A stretch of DNA of 64,000 nucleotides from positions 4,027,372 through 4,091,371 of the forward strand of contig NZ_KI632511.1 of the NCBI RefSeq assembly GCF_000504285.1. Direction: 5' to 3'. Below, one piece after another: positions 53,818 to 63,614 of this stretch (its first letter is position 1; each line of letters begins with the position of its first letter). Below the pieces are notes generated by a model that worked only from the letters and a program-made list of their open reading frames with translations, had not been told where the DNA came from and searched no databases. A program made the translations under genes and the position numbers. Source of the stretch: Actinospica robiniae DSM 44927. GTDB lineage: Bacteria > Actinomycetota > Actinomycetes > Streptomycetales > Catenulisporaceae.

Positions 53818-54429
53818 TCACGCTGACACGTGCGTGCCCAGCCACGCCGGGAACGCCGACAGGTCCGCCAGAACCACGGCGGCGCCCGCGTCGAGCAGCT
53901 GGTCGGCGGTGAAAGCGCCCGTGGCCACGCCCACCGGGACGGCGCCTCCGGCCCGCGCGCCAAGGACATCAGCGGGGTGGTCCCCCACGTAGGCGGACAC
54001 GTCGTGCTCGCGAATCGCAGTGCCCTTCGCCGCACCGAACACCGACCCGACGACCACATCGACATCCAGTCCGACCTGCTGCAGGCACTGCTCGGCGATC
54101 GCGGGGATCTTCCCCGTGATCACGACGATCCGCCCGCCGCGGCCACGCACAGCATCAGTAGCCTGATGCGCACCGGACAGTGCACTGAGATGTGCGATGC
54201 CTTGATGCGGATAGATCTCCCGGTACTGCGCAACGGCATCCGCGACCTGCGCCGGCGGAAACCAGTTCGCGAGCTCGTCCTCGATCGGCGGCCCCAGCCG
54301 CGCGGCGGCCGCAGCGCTGTCGATGAAGACGCCCGTCTGCGCCGAGAGCTCGTCGAGAACGGCCTTGAACGCGGCCGCGGAGTCGATCAGCGTCATGTCC
54401 AGGTCGAAACCGATCGACAGTCGGGGCAC
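53818..54429 (-). CDS. HAD-superfamily hydrolase (phosphoglycolate phosphatase-like)
   Basis: The HAD motifs are visible: motif I GFDLDMTLIDS (about 7-17), motif II Thr in IVVITGKIPA (about 100-109) with a following Lys in AAKGTAI, and motif IV VGDHPADVLGARAGG (about 150-164). The Asp-x-Asp of motif I is present. A helical cap lies between motifs I and II. 203 aa, GTG start with GAGG upstream. Substrate unknown. Confidence 0.87.
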   Translation of the reverse strand: MPRLSIGFDLDMTLIDSAAAFKAVLDELSAQTGVFIDSAAAAARLGPPIEDELANWFPPAQVADAVAQYREIYPHQGIAHLSALSGAHQATDAVRGRGGRIVVITGKIPAIAEQCLQQVGLDVDVVVGSVFGAAKGTAIREHDVSAYVGDHPADVLGARAGGAVPVGVATGAFTADQLLDAGAAVVLADLSAFPAWLGTHVSA

Positions 54430-54499
54430 GCGATCCTCATTCCCAGCGGCGGTTGCACGCTCAAGATACCGAGCCCTGGGCGACAGAAGTCAGCGGCGC

Positions 54500-54841
54500 C
54501 TATTCGAGCCGTGCCAGCCGAAGCGCATCCGTGAGCTCGCGCAGCTTCGCCGGCGAGAGCGTTCCCGCCCGCTCGACCAAGTCCTCGCGGGTCAGCGTCA
54601 CGAGCCACGTGCAAGGGATGAGCCCGACGCGAGGCAGCGCGACACGCACGACACCTGCTTCCGTGAGCCCTTCCTCGACACCCAATCGGACCTCGACGGC
54701 GGCACCGGTGATGTCCGCGTCAGCGGGAGCGACGATCTGCATGCACCGCAACTCCTCCCCCGCCGACGAGAGGATCACCACCGGTCGCTTCTCATCGAGA
54801 ACCGCCCACCACACCTCGCCCCGCTGCACTCGCGGTATCAA
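54500..54841 (-). CDS. PemK/MazF-family toxin-like endoribonuclease
   Basis: The barrel begins VQRGEVWWAVLDEKRPVVIL (about 5-24), with the RGE-W and KRP-VVILS motifs of MazF and later VALPRVGLIPCTWLVTL. The TTG at 54841 overlaps the TGA of the upstream membrane gene (TTGA); GTG 54829 is an alternative start. No antitoxin is adjacent. The coupled upstream gene encodes a small membrane protein, not a DNA-binding antitoxin. 113 aa. Confidence 0.8.
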   Translation of the reverse strand: MIPRVQRGEVWWAVLDEKRPVVILSSAGEELRCMQIVAPADADITGAAVEVRLGVEEGLTEAGVVRVALPRVGLIPCTWLVTLTREDLVERAGTLSPAKLRELTDALRLARLE

Positions 54842-55077
54842 ACGTCCCGCTCCGGCGCCTGCCCCGACCGCTTGACGCGCGCGTACACGCCGAGCCCGAT
54901 CAGCGCGACGGCGATCCCGAACGACGGCGCCGCCAGCGCGAGCGGCAGCGGCGTCCCGTTGTGGCGGCCTTTCAGATACCAGCCCAGGGCGGTGCCCCCC
55001 GTCCCAGCGACGTCAAGCACGACGAACACTGTGATCCTCTGCCACTCGAACCGTCTCACCGCACCCTCCCAGATCAC
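54838..55077 (-). CDS. Small two-helix membrane protein coupled to the MazF-like gene
   Basis: The 79-aa product has hydrophobic segments at about residues 14-33 (ITVFVVLDVAGTGGTALGWY) and 45-65 (LALAAPSFGIAVALIGLGVY), then a basic/acidic tail ARVKRSGQAPERDV. It overlaps the MazF-like start by 4 bp. No known antitoxin resembles it. Family unrecognised. Confidence 0.6.
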   Translation of the reverse strand: MIWEGAVRRFEWQRITVFVVLDVAGTGGTALGWYLKGRHNGTPLPLALAAPSFGIAVALIGLGVYARVKRSGQAPERDV

Positions 55078-55154
55078 GGCAAAATGACAGCTTCCTGGTT
55101 AAAGATACAGCGCCGTCGCGGCAAGGGAGCCAGATGGCTGCGGCGGCGCCACCG

Positions 55155-56873
55155 TCAGGACGTCGGGGTCCCGTCGGCCACGAAGCCGACGTTCTGCCAG
55201 ACGACGTCGGCGTATCCGAACGCGCCGTAGTTGGCCAGGTTCGGCGCCTGCACGTCGATCTCAGGCCCCTGGTAGAACGGGATGCTGCCGGCCTCCTGCC
55301 AGACCTGCTGGTCAGCTTGGTTGATGATCGTGGTCTCGTCCGCGAGTGTCACGGCCGAGGTCGCCTTCGCGAGCAGCGAGTCAAGCGAAAGGCTGGCCAG
55401 GTGGGAGTAGTTGGTGCCCCAGGTGCCGCCCTGCGCGGTGTCGCCCTGGTAGTGGGCGACGTTGCTGGAGACGGGGAACTCGTCGAGGGTCCGGGCGAAC
55501 ACGGCCAGATCGAAACCGCCCGCGGCGACCTTGGTGAGGAAGTCGTCGCCTTCCTGCGTGACGGTGACCTTGATGCCGACCTGTTCGAGCATTGAAATGA
55601 TCTGACTCGCCTCGCCGGCTGCGACCTGCACACCCTTCTGGATCAGTAGACTGAGATCGAGCTGCTTGCCGCCCTTGGTCCGGTAGCGGCTGCCCGCCGC
55701 CTGGATCCAGCCGGCCCGGGTCAGCAGTCGCCTGGCGGCGGCCGGGTCGTAGGCGCCCACTTCGCCGGCGTCGTCGGCGTAGCCGAGCTGGCTGGGCATG
55801 AAGAAGTGGCTGTCGAGTACCGTCTCCGGCACGTCCATACCGGCGAGGTCGGACTGCGCGATCGCCTGGCGGTCAAGGGCTTCGGCGATGGCCTGGCGCA
55901 CCGATTGGTCGGCCAGGTAGGGGCTCGCGGCGTTCATGGTCAGCTGGCGGTACTGCGAGCTGCCCGCCCTCACGACGACGGCGTTCTTCGCGGCCTCGGC
56001 GGTCTTCAGAGCGGCGGGGTCCACGCCGATGTCGACGGAGTCGATCTCGCCGTCGGCGAACGCCTGCGCCTGGCCGTCCGCGGCGACCGTGGTGAACGTG
56101 ATCGCGCTCAGCATCGGCGGCTCGCCCCACCACTTCGGGTTCGCGACCAGGGTGACGGTCTGGTCCGCCGCATTGATCGAGCCCTGCGTGAACGGGCCGG
56201 CGGAGAGGCCGAGGGAGGCGGTCAGCTTGTGGTTGAAGGCTTCCGCGGTCGCGACCTCAGAGGCCGGATACAGGGGGGCGAACAGCGACTTCCAGTCCGT
56301 GAAGGCGCTGGCGAAGGTGACGACGACCTCGTGCTCGTTCACGCCTTCGGCCACGGAGGAGATCCGGTCGTAGCCTTCGGTGTCCGCCGGCGCATACGCC
56401 TTGTCGCCGCCGTCGAGCGCCTTCCAGTCGGCGACCCAGTCCTTGTAGGTGATCGGAGTGCCGTCGGACCAGATCGCCTTCGGGTTCAGGTCGTAGGTGA
56501 TGGTCTGCTTGCCCGCGACGGTGGTCTCGACCGGCTCCGCGGTGAGGTAGTCGCCGTCGGAGACCGGCGTGCCGTCGGCGCCGAAGTGGAACGGCGAGGG
56601 CAGCATCGCCGACATGACCAACGCCGTGTCCGCGCCCGTGTCGCCGTTCCTCGACTCGACCTGCCAGTTGGTGCTCCACTGGTCCATGGCGAGATGCAGG
56701 GTGCCGCCCTGCTGCAGCGCGTCACGGGGCTGGTAGGCGACCTGCTCCAGCATCGAGATCGGCGCGGTGCGGCCCGCGTTCCGGGAGTCCTTCGCGCCGC
56801 CGCACGCGCTGATCGCCAGCGCGAGCGCGACCAACGAAGCGGCGAGTGCGCCACTCGGCTTCCTGAGGCGCAT
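55155..56873 (-). CDS. Peptide ABC transporter substrate-binding lipoprotein (second copy)
   Basis: This is an SBP family 5 protein of 572 aa. The signal peptide ends in the lipobox ISAC (about 21-24), so it is anchored to the outer face of the membrane. Family landmarks are the strand around QGGTLHLAMDQWSTNW, the motif KAIWSDGTPITYKDWVADWK (about 133-152) and SVRQAIAEALDRQAIAQSDL (about 323-342). It lies downstream of oppF, separated by a 17-bp-stem hairpin. It is clearly related to, but diverged from, the first binding protein (61341-63200). Confidence 0.92.
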   Translation of the reverse strand: MRLRKPSGALAASLVALALAISACGGAKDSRNAGRTAPISMLEQVAYQPRDALQQGGTLHLAMDQWSTNWQVESRNGDTGADTALVMSAMLPSPFHFGADGTPVSDGDYLTAEPVETTVAGKQTITYDLNPKAIWSDGTPITYKDWVADWKALDGGDKAYAPADTEGYDRISSVAEGVNEHEVVVTFASAFTDWKSLFAPLYPASEVATAEAFNHKLTASLGLSAGPFTQGSINAADQTVTLVANPKWWGEPPMLSAITFTTVAADGQAQAFADGEIDSVDIGVDPAALKTAEAAKNAVVVRAGSSQYRQLTMNAASPYLADQSVRQAIAEALDRQAIAQSDLAGMDVPETVLDSHFFMPSQLGYADDAGEVGAYDPAAARRLLTRAGWIQAAGSRYRTKGGKQLDLSLLIQKGVQVAAGEASQIISMLEQVGIKVTVTQEGDDFLTKVAAGGFDLAVFARTLDEFPVSSNVAHYQGDTAQGGTWGTNYSHLASLSLDSLLAKATSAVTLADETTIINQADQQVWQEAGSIPFYQGPEIDVQAPNLANYGAFGYADVVWQNVGFVADGTPTS

Positions 56874-56974
56874 GCTGCCCCCACATTCCTGTTCGTCGGT
56901 TCTCGGCGGGTGGTACGCCGTGAGCCGCGGCCGGTGCGTGGGGCAGTCTATGACGGCCGCTCAGACCAACGCGA

Positions 56975-57014
56975 ATCGCCCCTTTTCCGGGGGTATTCCC
57001 GGGAAAGGGGCGAT
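56975..57014 (-). terminator. Intergenic hairpin between oppF and second binding-protein gene
   Basis: 56975-56991 pairs with 56998-57014 (17 bp, one mismatch; stem core ATCGCCCCTTT) with a 6-nt loop. It may be a partial terminator or RNA stabiliser inside the operon. Confidence 0.65.
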
Positions 57015-57055
57015 CACGTGATAGCCGGCAGCATGGGCGGATACCGCCGGTGTCG

Positions 57056-58084
57056 TCAGCCGTTCTCCGCAAAGTGGCAGGCCACCCGGTGCGCTTCACT
57101 CCGGCCGCGGCCGACCAGCGCCGGCTCCTCGCCCGCGCACCGTTCCTGGTTCGCCTCGGACAGGGTCATCCGCAGCGGGCAGCGGGTGCGGAACCGGCAA
57201 CCCGAGGGCGGGTTGGCCGGCGAGGGCACGTCGCCCTGCACGATGATCCGCTCCCGCTCGCGCTCCCGGCGCGGGTCCGGGATCGGGATCGCCGAGATCA
57301 GTGCCTTCGTATACGGGTGCTGGCTGTGATCGAACAGCTCCGTGGTCGAGGCGATCTCCACGATCTTGCCCAGGTACATCACCGCGACCTCGTCGGCGAT
57401 GTGCCGGACCACGGACAGGTCGTGCGCGACGAACAGGTACGCCAGGCCAAGCTCGTCCTGCAGGTCCTCCAGCAGGTTGATCACGCCGGCCTGGATGGAG
57501 ACGTCGAGCGCGGAGACCGGTTCGTCGAGCACCAGCACCTTCGGCTTGAGCGCGAGCGCGCGGGCGATGCCGATGCGCTGGCGCTGGCCGCCGGAGAACT
57601 CGTGCGGATACCGGTTGCCGTGCTCGGGGTTCAGCCCGACGCGGGCCATCAGCGAGGCCACCTGCTGCGGGCCCGCGTCGTCGAAGAGCCCGTGGATCTT
57701 GAGCGGCTCGGCGATGATCTCGTTGACCGTGATCCGCGGGTTGAGCGAGGCGTACGGGTCCTGGAACACGATCTGCATGTTCCGGCGCATCCGGCGCAGC
57801 TCGGCCGGGCTCATCGTGGTGACGTCGCGGCCCTCGAACAGCACCTGGCCGGAGTTGGCCGGCTGCAGGTGCAGGATCGCGCGGCTGGTCGTGGTCTTGC
57901 CGCAGCCGGACTCGCCCACCAAGCCCAGGGTGTGGCCGGGCCGGATCGCGAAGCTCACGCCGGACACGGCCTGCACCGCGCCGACCGTGCGCCGGATCAC
58001 CCCGCCCGATTTGATCGGGAACTCCTTGACCAGGTCGCGCACCTCCAGAATGGGCGCGCCGAGGTCGGTGTCTGTAACGGTCAT
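57056..58084 (-). CDS. oppF: Oligopeptide/dipeptide ABC transporter ATP-binding protein (OppF/DppF type)
   Basis: Walker [19 protein letters not shown] (about 54-71), signature [20 protein letters not shown] (about 161-180) and Walker [15 protein letters not shown] are intact. The C-terminal cysteine cluster typical of Opp ATPases reads [12 protein letters not shown] (about 300-311). The ATG overlaps the oppD stop in ATGA. 342 aa. It powers peptide import with OppD. Confidence 0.94.
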   Translation of the reverse strand: MTVTDTDLGAPILEVRDLVKEFPIKSGGVIRRTVGAVQAVSGVSFAIRPGHTLGLVGESGCGKTTTSRAILHLQPANSGQVLFEGRDVTTMSPAELRRMRRNMQIVFQDPYASLNPRITVNEIIAEPLKIHGLFDDAGPQQVASLMARVGLNPEHGNRYPHEFSGGQRQRIGIARALALKPKVLVLDEPVSALDVSIQAGVINLLEDLQDELGLAYLFVAHDLSVVRHIADEVAVMYLGKIVEIASTTELFDHSQHPYTKALISAIPIPDPRRERERERIIVQGDVPSPANPPSGCRFRTRCPLRMTLSEANQERCAGEEPALVGRGRSEAHRVACHFAENG

Positions 58085-59232
58085 TCGGCTTGCTCCGCCT
58101 TCGGCTGTTCGGGGATCGCGGTGATGTGTCCGGTGACGCCCTCGATCTCGGCGCCGTAGGACGCCGGCAGGGAGGAGTCGGCGGCGGTGGCCGCGAACAC
58201 CTCGTCGGCCCGCTTGCCGATCAGCGAGGCGCTGAAGTGGCAGGCCGCGGAGTGACCGGGTTCGCCGGTCGGCACCAGCTCAGGCTCCTGCTCGTCGCAG
58301 ATCGGCTTGGCCAGCGGGCAGCGCGGGACGAACGGGCAGCCCGGCGGCAGCGAGAGCAGCGAGGGCGGAGATCCCTGGATCGGGGTGAGCCGGTCGGCCC
58401 GGTCCGCGTCCAGCCGCGGCAGCGAGCCGAGCAGGCCGAGGGTGTAGGGCATCCGCGGCTCGTAGTAGATCTCGTCGACGCCGCCGATCTCCACCGGCTT
58501 GCCCGCGTACATCACGACCACCCGGTCGGCCTGGCCGGCCACCACGCCCAGGTCGTGCGTGATCAGCACCATGGCGGCGCCGGTCTCGCGCTGCGCGGCG
58601 CGCAGCGCGTCGAGCACCTGCGCCTGCACGGTCACGTCGAGCGCGGTGGTCGGCTCGTCCGCGATGATCACGTCCGGGTTGTTGGCCATCGCGATCGCGA
58701 TCACCACACGCTGGCGCATACCGCCGGAGAACTCGTGCGGATACTGATCGATCCGCTTCTCCGGGAAGGGGATGCCGACGAGCTCGAGCAGCTCCAGCGC
58801 GCGCTTGCGCGCCTCCTGACGGGAGATGTCGTTGTGCGCCAGCACCGCCTCGGCCAGCTGGAAGCCGATCTTGTAGACCGGGTTGAGCGAGGTCATCGGG
58901 TCCTGGAAGATCATCGCGATCTTGTTCCCGCGGATCCGCATGAACTCCTTCTCGGTCCGCCCGAGCAGCTCCTCTCCGCGGAACGTGATGGAACCGTTGA
59001 TCCGCGCCGTCTTCGGCAGCAGGCCCATCACGGCCATGGAGGAGACCGACTTGCCCGAACCGGACTCGCCGACGATGCCCAGCACCTCACCGGCGCGCAG
59101 CTCGTACGAGACTCCGCGCACCGCCCGCACGACGCCGTCGGCCGTCGGGAAGTCCACGGTCAGGTTGTCGACCGCGAGCAGCACGTCGGAGCCGGTGAGG
59201 GAGGTGGAGAATTCGGTCGCGAACTCGGTCAT
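58081..59232 (-). CDS. oppD: Oligopeptide/dipeptide ABC transporter ATP-binding protein (OppD/DppD type)
   Basis: Walker [19 protein letters not shown] (about 52-69), signature [20 protein letters not shown] (about 165-184) and Walker [15 protein letters not shown] are intact. The Opp-type cysteine block is [20 protein letters not shown]. The ATG overlaps the oppC stop (ATGA, 59229-59232). 383 aa. Confidence 0.94.
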   Translation of the reverse strand: MTEFATEFSTSLTGSDVLLAVDNLTVDFPTADGVVRAVRGVSYELRAGEVLGIVGESGSGKSVSSMAVMGLLPKTARINGSITFRGEELLGRTEKEFMRIRGNKIAMIFQDPMTSLNPVYKIGFQLAEAVLAHNDISRQEARKRALELLELVGIPFPEKRIDQYPHEFSGGMRQRVVIAIAMANNPDVIIADEPTTALDVTVQAQVLDALRAAQRETGAAMVLITHDLGVVAGQADRVVVMYAGKPVEIGGVDEIYYEPRMPYTLGLLGSLPRLDADRADRLTPIQGSPPSLLSLPPGCPFVPRCPLAKPICDEQEPELVPTGEPGHSAACHFSASLIGKRADEVFAATAADSSLPASYGAEIEGVTGHITAIPEQPKAEQAE

Positions 59233-60182
59233 GCGCGCACCCTTGTCTGTTGCGGATCGAAGGCGTCACGCAGGCCGTCGCCGATGAAGTTGATGGTCAG
59301 CACGATCAGCACGATGAACAGCGCCGGGAAGTAGAACAGCCACGAGTAGCCGTCCTGGATCGAGGTCTGCCCGTTGCTCACGAGCGTGCCGAGCGAGGTG
59401 TCCGGCGGCTGCACACCGAAGCCCAGGTAGGACAGCGCCGTCTCGGTCAGCACCGTGTTGGCCACCGTGAGGGTGAGCACCACGATGATCGAGCCCAGGC
59501 AGTTCGGCAGGATGTGGCGGAAGATGATCCGGCCGTCCCGCGCGCCCAGTGCCCGCGCGGCCTCCACGTACTCCTTCTCCCGCAGGGAGAGCACCTGGCC
59601 GCGCACGATTCGGGCGCACACCGGCCAGAACAGCGCGGACAGGACGAACGCGAGGAAGTACCAGGCGGTGGCGATGGACGCGCTGAGCTTGTCCGCGATG
59701 ATGATCGCCAGGACGATCGCGGGGATGGTCAGGATCAGGTCGGCGAAGCGCATCAGCAGGGTGTCGACCCAGCCGCGGTAGTACCCGGCGACGGCGCCGT
59801 AGATCGCCCCGATCACGGTGGACCCGATGGCGACCGACAGGGCGATCTCCAGGCTCCGGGCCGTGCCGTGCATCACCTGGGCGAACAGGTCGTAGCCGTT
59901 GCTGTCGGTGCCGAACGGGTGCGTCCCGGACGGCGGCACCTGGATGTCGTTGGACATGGTCGTGTACTGCTGGCCCCACAGCAGCGGGCCGATGAAGGCG
60001 AACAGCACGACCAGCAGGAAGATGATCGTCGAGGCGACGGCCGCGCGGTGCTTGAGGAAGCGCCCGAAGACGATCTCCCGCTGGGTACGCACCTTGACCG
60101 TGAACTCGCGCTCCGGATGCGCCGCGGTGGCCACCTGATCGAACGGGGCCCCGGGGGTGGCGACGGTGTTCTTGTCAGGCAA
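59229..60182 (-). CDS. oppC: Peptide ABC transporter permease (OppC/DppC type)
   Basis: This inner-membrane permease has five or six helices; TM1 is STIIFLLVVLFAFIGPLLWG. The EAA loop is EYVEAARALGARDGRIIFRH (about 205-224). TTG 60182 (MPDKNTVATP) overlaps the oppB stop by 8 bp and is preferred over an upstream in-frame codon lying inside oppB. An OppC-type N-terminal extension precedes TM1. 317 aa. Confidence 0.92.
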   Translation of the reverse strand: MPDKNTVATPGAPFDQVATAAHPEREFTVKVRTQREIVFGRFLKHRAAVASTIIFLLVVLFAFIGPLLWGQQYTTMSNDIQVPPSGTHPFGTDSNGYDLFAQVMHGTARSLEIALSVAIGSTVIGAIYGAVAGYYRGWVDTLLMRFADLILTIPAIVLAIIIADKLSASIATAWYFLAFVLSALFWPVCARIVRGQVLSLREKEYVEAARALGARDGRIIFRHILPNCLGSIIVVLTLTVANTVLTETALSYLGFGVQPPDTSLGTLVSNGQTSIQDGYSWLFYFPALFIVLIVLTINFIGDGLRDAFDPQQTRVRA

Positions 60183-61167
60183 GGCGGATCCTCGGGTCCA
60201 GGACCGCATAGAGCAGGTCGGCGATCAGGTTGAAGACGATCACGAGCGTGGCGGTGACGATCAGCCACGCCAACAACGGATACAGGTCGTAGTTGCCGAT
60301 CGCCTGCAGGAACATGTAGCCCATGCCGTGCCACTCGAAGATGTGCTCGGTGATCACCGCACCGCCGAGCAGGCCGGCGGTGTCCAGAGCCACCTGCGTG
60401 GTCAGCGGGATCAGGGCGTTGCGCAGCGCGTGGCGCAGCAGCACCCGGGTGCGCGAGAGGCCCTTGGCGCGCGCGAGGCGGATGTAGTCGCTGTTGAGCA
60501 CTTCGAGCATCGAGGCGCGCTGGTAACGCGACCAGGACGCGTAGGAGATCAGCGAGAGCACGATGGTCGGCAGCAGCAGGTGGCCCGCGGAGTCGCCGAT
60601 CTTGCCGAGGAAGCTCGTCGGCGGATTGGGACTCGCCTCGAACAACGTCGCGATCAACGGCGGCCCGTTGGGGCGCACGGCCTGGTTGAACTCGATCGCC
60701 CAGGACTTGAGCAGGATCGCGAAGACGAAGGTCGGCAGCGACAGGAACAGGAAGCCGATCGCCGTGGCGACGTAGTCGATCTTGCTGTACTGCCGGACGG
60801 CGGTCAGCACGCCCACGGCGACCGCCAGGATGAGCGAGAACAGGATCGAGAGGAACACCAGGCGGAAGGTGACGAAGAACGAGCTGGTCAGGCGCTGGCC
60901 GATGTCGTAGCCGGGCGAGACGGTCGGGCCCCAGTTGCCGTGCAGGACGAGGCCGGTGAGCCAGTCCCAGTAGCGCACGACCAGCGGATGGTCCAGGCCG
61001 AGTCGGTGCGCCTCGGCCAGCTTGGTCGCCTCCGGGATCGGGGGGTTACGTGCTTCCAGCGGTGCGAGCGGGTCGATGGACGACGCGACGAGGAAGAACA
61101 CGAGCATGGTCGAGAAGAAGAGCACTGGTATGGATACCAGTAGTCTGCGAACGGTGAATGCGAACAT
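60175..61167 (-). CDS. oppB: Peptide ABC transporter permease (OppB/DppB type)
   Basis: This six-helix permease begins MFAFTVRRLLVSIPVLFFST, the usual OppB start. The EAA loop is DYIRLARAKGLSRTRVLLRH (about 219-238). It ends with LIADLLYAVLDPRIRLA. 330 aa. It pairs with OppC to form the channel. The stop overlaps the oppC start. Confidence 0.93.
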   Translation of the reverse strand: MFAFTVRRLLVSIPVLFFSTMLVFFLVASSIDPLAPLEARNPPIPEATKLAEAHRLGLDHPLVVRYWDWLTGLVLHGNWGPTVSPGYDIGQRLTSSFFVTFRLVFLSILFSLILAVAVGVLTAVRQYSKIDYVATAIGFLFLSLPTFVFAILLKSWAIEFNQAVRPNGPPLIATLFEASPNPPTSFLGKIGDSAGHLLLPTIVLSLISYASWSRYQRASMLEVLNSDYIRLARAKGLSRTRVLLRHALRNALIPLTTQVALDTAGLLGGAVITEHIFEWHGMGYMFLQAIGNYDLYPLLAWLIVTATLVIVFNLIADLLYAVLDPRIRLA

Positions 61168-61241
61168 GAGTGCCTCGCTGATGAGGCCGCGCGGCGTGTG
61201 CTTGTGACCTCGCCGCCGCGCGGATAGACGTGACGTAAGGA

Positions 61242-61277
61242 ACCGGGGCGGGCGGACTGAGTCCGGCCCGCCCCGGT
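61242..61277 (-). terminator. Attenuator-type hairpin between oppA and oppB
   Basis: A perfect 12-bp stem (61242-61253 with 61266-61277), extended by an inner GGAC/GTCC, lies between the binding-protein gene and the permease genes. Such hairpins stabilise or terminate most transcripts so that the binding protein is made in excess. Confidence 0.8.
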
Positions 61278-61340
61278 CTGTCGCTCGGGGTCAGGACGCA
61301 CGCGGGGTGCGCGGGTTGAGCCGTTGCGAACCGTACTTGA

Positions 61341-63200
61341 CTACTGGCTCGCCGCCGTCGCCGAGTAACCCCACTGCTGGAGGTTGTAGGTCGGGCCGGC
61401 CGAGGTCAGGTTGTCACGCACGTTCACCAGGTCCGAGCTGAACGCGATCATCGTGTCCTTCTGGAACAGCGGCAGCGTGTACGCGTCCTGGGAGACGAGC
61501 TGGTCGGCCTGGTTCTCCAGCGACGCGGCCTTGGTCAGGTCCGTCGTGCCGGTGGCCTGCTCCAGCAGCGAGTCGACCGTGCTGTTGGTGTAGAAGCCGT
61601 AGTTGCCGCCGGTCACCGTCGAGGTCGGGTTCGTCTCGTACAGCGGCGCGTTGCCGGTGTCCCAGAACGGGGTGTCCACCCACGCGAAGACGATGATGTC
61701 GTACGTGTGGTTGGAGTCGGCCTGGGTCAGCGTCGCACCGAGGTCGTCGGTGCCCTCGACCTTGATCGTGATACCGAGCTGGGCCATCTCCTGCGCGAAG
61801 ATCTGGCACTCGGTGGCACGCTCGGTGTTGGTCGTGGTGTAGCGCATCAGGAACGCCGGCACCTGCTGGCCGCTCGGCGTGGTCAGCTTCTGGCCGGGAC
61901 CGATGTTCTTGTAGCCCGCGGTCGTCAGAATCTGCTTGGCCTTGGCGATGTCACCGTTGCCCAGGTCGTACTTGGAGATGTTGTCCTGGTACTGCGACTG
62001 GCTCGGCACGAACATCCGGCTGTTGAGCGGCTTCGAGGCCGGGTCCACCAGGGCCTGGGTGCGCGCGATGATCGCGGAGCGGTCGGTCGCGGTGAACATG
62101 GCCTGGCGCAGCGCCAGCTTGACCGGGTCCTCCTGCGCGGCCTGGGTGGTGCCGCCGAGGAAGGTGTTCTTCAGGTTCAGGTCGATGTGCTCGTACGTCA
62201 GACCCGCGTCGAGCTGGTACTTGACCTTAGAGCCGATGGCCTTGACACCCTTGACGATGTTCTGGTCCGGCTGCGGGATGATGGCGTTGACTTCGCCGTT
62301 CTGCAGCGCCGGGACCTCCTGCGCGGAGTCCGTGATCGTCACGAAGGTGATCTTGTCGAAGTAGGGGCCGTCCTTGCCGAACCACTTGGGGTTGGGCACC
62401 TCGACGATGGTGGATCCGTCCGACGAGGAGGACTGGATCAGGTACGGGCCCTCAGACCAGGTCGGGACGGTCTTGTCGAACCAGTTCCAGGACTGCTCGA
62501 TGCCAGTGGCCTGGGCCGACTTGGCGGTGCTCAGCTGCGCGATCGTCGACGACGTGTCGTAGCCGTGCTGGGCGGCCAGGTGTGCCGGCAGGAGGTCGAA
62601 CAGGCCCTTCCAGTCCGGGTCGAGCTTGCCCGGCTTGAAGGTGACCGTGACGGTCTGGTTGTTGGTGCCGGAACCGACCACCGAGGCGATGTCCGTGTAG
62701 CCCGTGGTGGAGGCAGCGCTGACGTTGGGGTCCGCGCCGGACTGGGCCAGCCAGTTGTAGATGAAGTCGTCGGCGTTGATCGCCGTGCCGTCGCTCCAGA
62801 CCGCCTTCGGGTTGATCACGTACTGGATCGTCTCGGGCGAGGAGCTGGTCAGCGTGGCCGACGTCAACAGGTCGGCGTTGAGAGCGACCGAACCGTCAGG
62901 CTGGGGGACGTACGGGTCTCCCGTCGAGGAGTAGATGCCGTTCTCGAGGTAGATGTAGTCCTCGGTGTTGCCGTTGGCGTCGAGCGAGTTCCAGTCGGTG
63001 ACGTTCTTCTCGATGCCGATCGTGATCGATCCTCCCTTCTTGGGAGTACCGCTGTTGATCGTATTGAGGCCGGTGGTCGACTTGGTGACCGGCGTAGTGG
63101 ACTTCGCTGCGCTGCTGCTGCTGCAGGCGGTCGCGGCGAGAGCGAGGGCCCCCACCGCGGCTATGCCGCCCGCGAAGCGCCGCTTACCGTACCCAGACAT
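61341..63200 (-). CDS. oppA: Peptide ABC transporter substrate-binding lipoprotein (first gene of operon)
   Basis: This is an SBP family 5 lipoprotein of 619 aa. The signal peptide MSGYGKRRFAGGIAAVGALA ends in the lipobox ATAC (about 23-26), followed by a Ser/Thr-rich linker. Landmarks include NPKAVWSDGTAINADDFIYN (about 130-149) and PVKLALRQAMFTATDRSAII. It opens the operon oppABCDF, and its promoter must lie in 63201-63400. Confidence 0.94.
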   Translation of the reverse strand: MSGYGKRRFAGGIAAVGALALAATACSSSSAAKSTTPVTKSTTGLNTINSGTPKKGGSITIGIEKNVTDWNSLDANGNTEDYIYLENGIYSSTGDPYVPQPDGSVALNADLLTSATLTSSSPETIQYVINPKAVWSDGTAINADDFIYNWLAQSGADPNVSAASTTGYTDIASVVGSGTNNQTVTVTFKPGKLDPDWKGLFDLLPAHLAAQHGYDTSSTIAQLSTAKSAQATGIEQSWNWFDKTVPTWSEGPYLIQSSSSDGSTIVEVPNPKWFGKDGPYFDKITFVTITDSAQEVPALQNGEVNAIIPQPDQNIVKGVKAIGSKVKYQLDAGLTYEHIDLNLKNTFLGGTTQAAQEDPVKLALRQAMFTATDRSAIIARTQALVDPASKPLNSRMFVPSQSQYQDNISKYDLGNGDIAKAKQILTTAGYKNIGPGQKLTTPSGQQVPAFLMRYTTTNTERATECQIFAQEMAQLGITIKVEGTDDLGATLTQADSNHTYDIIVFAWVDTPFWDTGNAPLYETNPTSTVTGGNYGFYTNSTVDSLLEQATGTTDLTKAASLENQADQLVSQDAYTLPLFQKDTMIAFSSDLVNVRDNLTSAGPTYNLQQWGYSATAASQ

Positions 63201-63614
63201 GAGTATGTCAATCTCCTCGCACGCGCTGGCCGGTCTCGTAAACCGGGCTGCTGCTCGTCGGTCCCCACGTAGCGACTCTCGCAGCGCGGGGTCTTGCTGC
63301 CTTAGCCGGGGCGCTCTCGCCCGCGTGATTGCACATCGCGAGTTTGTGGAATCACGTTGTGCTTGGCTGAATTTGTAGCGCAGAAATCCCCGTGCAGGAC
63401 ATGGGGTCGCGTCACAATCCGATCAAGAAGTCATGAAGATCGCGACGTGTCATGGGTATGATGGCCTTGCGCCCCGTACATACCCAGGTCCCACGCAACA
63501 CATCCGCAACAAATGACCACTCGCGCCCCGGGGACAGCGCAGTGCCCGGAGTTCGTCCGGGCACTGTCGTTGAGATCGCAACAGGGTTCCAAAGTACGGA
63601 CCTGAACGCGCCGG
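63201..63614. other. Intergenic region upstream of oppA
   Basis: There is no convincing gene in these 414 bp. The part from about 63330 to 63500 is relatively AT-rich and should hold the oppA promoter on the minus strand. A short minus frame (63687 to 63412) mostly overlaps the MFS gene and looks spurious. Confidence 0.5.
63540..63566 (-). terminator. Terminator hairpin after the MFS gene
   Basis: CAGTGCCCGGA (63540-63550) pairs perfectly with TCCGGGCACTG (63556-63566) over a 5-nt loop, about 50 bp past the MFS stop on the minus strand. Confidence 0.7.
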
